Below, one piece after another: positions 32,457 to 34,693 of a DNA stretch of 34,693 bases (position 1 is its first letter; each line of letters starts with the position of its first letter). The stretch is from Bacteroidales bacterium UBA1711 (GTDB lineage: Bacteria > Bacteroidota > Bacteroidia > Bacteroidales > P3): assembly GCA_002317325.1 (NCBI GenBank), contig DCJB01000062.1, positions 1 to 34,693 of the forward strand, written 5' to 3'. Both the position numbers and the translations under genes were made by a program. A model generated the notes under the pieces. That model was not told the DNA's origin. It saw only the letters and a list, made by a program, of their open reading frames with translations, and made no database searches.

Positions 32457-33038
32457 TTATTGTCTGTCTTTCTTCTTCTCAGGAGTCTTGCCAGTGCCTT
32501 TGGACTCGGGAGATGCGTCGGAGGCAGCACCGGGCTTCACACCGAGCATTTCGAGCACCTGGTCGCTGATGTCGTACTTCTCGTTGACATAAACCACGGT
32601 GCCAGAAGCCGCCTTGTCGAGGATGAAGGCGTAGTTCTTCTCGCGTGCCACCCGCTCAACGGCGCCATAAACACGGTCCTGCACTGCCTTGAGCAGTTCG
32701 GCACGCTTCTTGTCAAGGTCGCCGCCGGTGCCGAAGCGCTGGCGTTGGAGGGCGCGGAGTTCGGCATCTTTGGTCTTTATCTCCTCCTGACGGCGCTGTT
32801 TGAGGTTGTCGGGCAGCAGATAGGATTCCTGCTTAAACTGCTCGCGAAGACCGTCAACCTCCTGCTGCCGCTGTTCGATATCCTGCTGCCACTCAGCGGC
32901 AAACTTGGAAAGCTTATCTACAGCCTGCACATAGTCGGGAAGGTTCTGAAAGATGTACTCCATATTGACGCTGGCATATTTCTGCGCCATGAGCGACCAC
33001 GGGAGGAGAAGGGTGAGGAAGAGGAGTGTCTTGCGCAT
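32457..33038 (-). CDS. OmpH/Skp family periplasmic chaperone (copy 1 in the operon)
   Basis: A 193-residue Skp-like protein with signal peptide MRKTLLFLTLLLPWSLMA. The mature start QKYASVNMEYIFQNLPDY matches the OmpH body strand. A long Gln/Glu/Arg-rich helix runs about 40-125 (EWQQDIEQRQQEVDGLREQF). AFILDKAASGTVVYVNEKYDIS closes the fold. Unlike its neighbour it has a C-terminal tail of about 28 residues rich in Pro, Ser, Gly and Lys (GVKPGAAS to TPEKKKDRQ), probably disordered. It lies 15 bases after bamA, the machine it serves. Two Skp paralogues after bamA is usual for Bacteroidota. Confidence 0.92.
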   Translation of the reverse strand: MRKTLLFLTLLLPWSLMAQKYASVNMEYIFQNLPDYVQAVDKLSKFAAEWQQDIEQRQQEVDGLREQFKQESYLLPDNLKQRRQEEIKTKDAELRALQRQRFGTGGDLDKKRAELLKAVQDRVYGAVERVAREKNYAFILDKAASGTVVYVNEKYDISDQVLEMLGVKPGAASDASPESKGTGKTPEKKKDRQ

Positions 33039-33053
33039 AGCGAGGCAGAGGAT

Positions 33054-34693
33054 TTAGTCGATACTCTGGCCGATACTGAAATGGAAATGGGAGCCGCCTA
33101 CGGAGCCGCCGTCAAAGCCATAGCCCCAGTCAACACCGATGAGTCCGAACATGGGCATATAAACTCGGAGACCTAATCCGGCAGAGTTGTAGAGCTTGAA
33201 AGGCTGGAAGTCCTTGATGTCGTCCCAGCAATTGCCTCCTTCGAGGAAGCCGAGAGCATAGAGCGTGATGGCGGAACTCTCGACAATGGGCTGGCGGATT
33301 TCTAGGGTATAGCGATCAAAGACGGTGCCGCCGCCGGTGGGGTTAAGGGAGTTGTTTTCGTAGCCGCGGAGGGGGACAATCTCACGACCGTCAATCATCC
33401 ACGACGAGAGGCCGTCGCCGCCAAGGTAGTAGCGTCCGAAAGGCGAAGGACCGATGGCGTCGTTGTAATGGCCCATCCAGCCGAAACGGGCACGGGCATT
33501 GAAGACCACGTCGCCCACGAGATTGAGCATCCAAGAGCCGCGGAAGTTGACTTTGTAGTACTCGACCCAGCGGTACTTCTCGGCGGGCGAGAGTGTGGAG
33601 TAATCCTTATCGGAGAAGAGGGAATAGGGCGGGGTGATGTAGCCCGAAACGGAGACTTCGGAGCCATTGCGGGGGTAGATGGGCGAGTCAAGGGAGTTGC
33701 GGCCGACGGTGAGGCCGTAGGAGAGGTCGTTGGCGTGACCGTCGGTAAAGAGCGTGCCGGATAGTTCGGTGTAATTATTGAGGATGTAGTGCTTGAATGA
33801 GAGACTGTGGGAGAGGATAAAGTAGTCGTCGGGCCACTTGAGGCGTTTCGAGAGCGACACGCCGGCACCCGTTATGCGAAGGCTGTAATAGTTAGCCTCT
33901 GTCTTCTTGTAGTAGTAGCCGTTACTGTAGAGGTTGTGATAGACCGAGACGGAGAGCGACTGCGGGCGCTTGCCGCCTAACCAGGGTTCGGTGAAGCCGA
34001 GGTTGACGGCACCGTAGTAGGTACCGTTGGTGATAAGGTTGAGCGACAGCTTCTGCCCATCGCCGGCGGGCAGGGGCTGCCACGCCTTCTTGTTGAAGAT
34101 ATTGCGAACCGAGAAGTTGTTGAGCGAGAGTCCCACCTGTCCGATAAGCATACCGCTGCCATAGCCGCCTTGCAGCTGCACCTGGCTGGTGCTGCCCTCC
34201 TCCACCTTATAGACGATGTCAACGGTTCCGTCCTTGGGGTTGGGCTTGGCGTCGGGCATGATGGACTCCTCCTTGAAGTAGCCGAGGGTAGCCAGTTCAC
34301 GGCGGCTGCGCATAATGGCGTCGCGGCTGAATAAATCGCCCGGGCGGGTGTGCAGCTCGCGCATGATGACACGGTCATTGGTGATGGTATTGCCCTCCAC
34401 GATGACGTTGCGTATGCGGGCCTGCTTGCCCTCCATAATGCGAATCTCGATGTCGATGGAATCGTTCACAACCCCCACCTCCACGGGAGTGGCGGAGAAG
34501 AAGAGGTAGCCGTTGTCCATATACATGGAGGATATGTCGGTGCCGGAGGGGTTGTATTGAATATTCTGCTCCAAGAGGGTGCGGTTGTAGGGGTCGCCCT
34601 TGTCAATGCGAAGATGGCGGGCCAGTTCTTCGGAAGAGTAGATGGTGTTGCCCGTGAAGGTGATGTTGCGGAAAAAGAACTTGTGGCCTTCGT
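33054..34693 (-). CDS. bamA: Outer-membrane protein assembly factor BamA, C-terminal part
   Basis: The central Omp85 protein of the BAM complex, which inserts beta-barrels into the outer membrane. The gene runs off the right edge, and about 545 C-terminal residues are visible. They begin within a POTRA domain (FFFRNITFTGNTIYSSEELARHL). At least one more POTRA follows (ARIRNVIVEGNTITNDRVIMREL, PGDLFSRDAIMRSRREL). Then comes the 16-strand barrel with GSGMLIGQVGLSLNNF, the lid-loop-type LGGDGLSSWMIDGREIVPLRGYENN, and a C-terminal FHFSIGQSID. It is upstream of and codirectional with two skp-like genes, as in other Bacteroidota. Confidence 0.95.
   Translation of the reverse strand, partial: EGHKFFFRNITFTGNTIYSSEELARHLRIDKGDPYNRTLLEQNIQYNPSGTDISSMYMDNGYLFFSATPVEVGVVNDSIDIEIRIMEGKQARIRNVIVEGNTITNDRVIMRELHTRPGDLFSRDAIMRSRRELATLGYFKEESIMPDAKPNPKDGTVDIVYKVEEGSTSQVQLQGGYGSGMLIGQVGLSLNNFSVRNIFNKKAWQPLPAGDGQKLSLNLITNGTYYGAVNLGFTEPWLGGKRPQSLSVSVYHNLYSNGYYYKKTEANYYSLRITGAGVSLSKRLKWPDDYFILSHSLSFKHYILNNYTELSGTLFTDGHANDLSYGLTVGRNSLDSPIYPRNGSEVSVSGYITPPYSLFSDKDYSTLSPAEKYRWVEYYKVNFRGSWMLNLVGDVVFNARARFGWMGHYNDAIGPSPFGRYYLGGDGLSSWMIDGREIVPLRGYENNSLNPTGGGTVFDRYTLEIRQPIVESSAITLYALGFLEGGNCWDDIKDFQPFKLYNSAGLGLRVYMPMFGLIGVDWGYGFDGGSVGGSHFHFSIGQSID

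Overview
The window looks like ordinary core chromosome from a fairly GC-rich member of the Bacteroidota, most likely order Bacteroidales. The reasons are: Bacteroidota-type promoters (TAnnTTTG boxes, several with an upstream TTG about 19-20 bases away); almost no Shine-Dalgarno sequences before genes; and family-specific content such as a DUF4954 protein, a paired OmpH/Skp set beside bamA, OmpA proteins with N-terminal Bacteroidota modules, and an acpP-fabF-rnc run beside purN. I see no phage, insertion sequence, CRISPR array, tRNA or rRNA, and no obvious defence island.

Layout. 1-239 is the tail of a tRNA-dihydrouridine synthase, followed by a secreted rhodanese on the minus strand. 855-8569 is a tight plus-strand run: smpB, lysC, aroB, a phosphohexomutase, a secreted EEP-family nuclease/phosphatase, and an outer-membrane helix-hairpin-helix protein. 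8575-10827 is acpP-fabF-rnc on the minus strand, and purN plus a glycosyltransferase diverge from it. Two convergent OmpA-family genes share a bidirectional terminator at 14.1 kb. Then come pgi, ssb and mutY (both minus), and rpmB-rpsU facing a xer-hpf pair. An rseP-like protease and an LptF/G permease overlap and run toward a recA-rsh-mazG cluster. Divergent from recA are a PLP aminotransferase and a DUF4954 protein. The right end is bamA (partial) with two ompH/skp genes.

How the genes work together. Several neighbourhoods concern envelope biogenesis (BamA, two Skp-like chaperones, LptF/G, RseP, OmpA proteins). Another concerns ribosome status: SmpB rescue, bS21, HPF, and RSH alarmone metabolism coupled to MazG. 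recA-rsh-mazG reads as one stress-response transcription unit.

Most interesting signals. I found no clear new multi-gene system. The strongest non-routine signal is translational. In a window where most genes lack a Shine-Dalgarno sequence, hpf carries a perfect eight-base one and the facing rpsU carries a five-base one. Because bS21 helps hide the anti-Shine-Dalgarno in Bacteroidota ribosomes, this suggests bS21-dependent control of HPF. Other points of interest are an apparently leaderless GTG start for the xer gene, the coupled secreted nuclease and HhH outer-membrane protein, a MazG with a shortened second repeat, and a heptamer/inverted-repeat element after the ompH genes.
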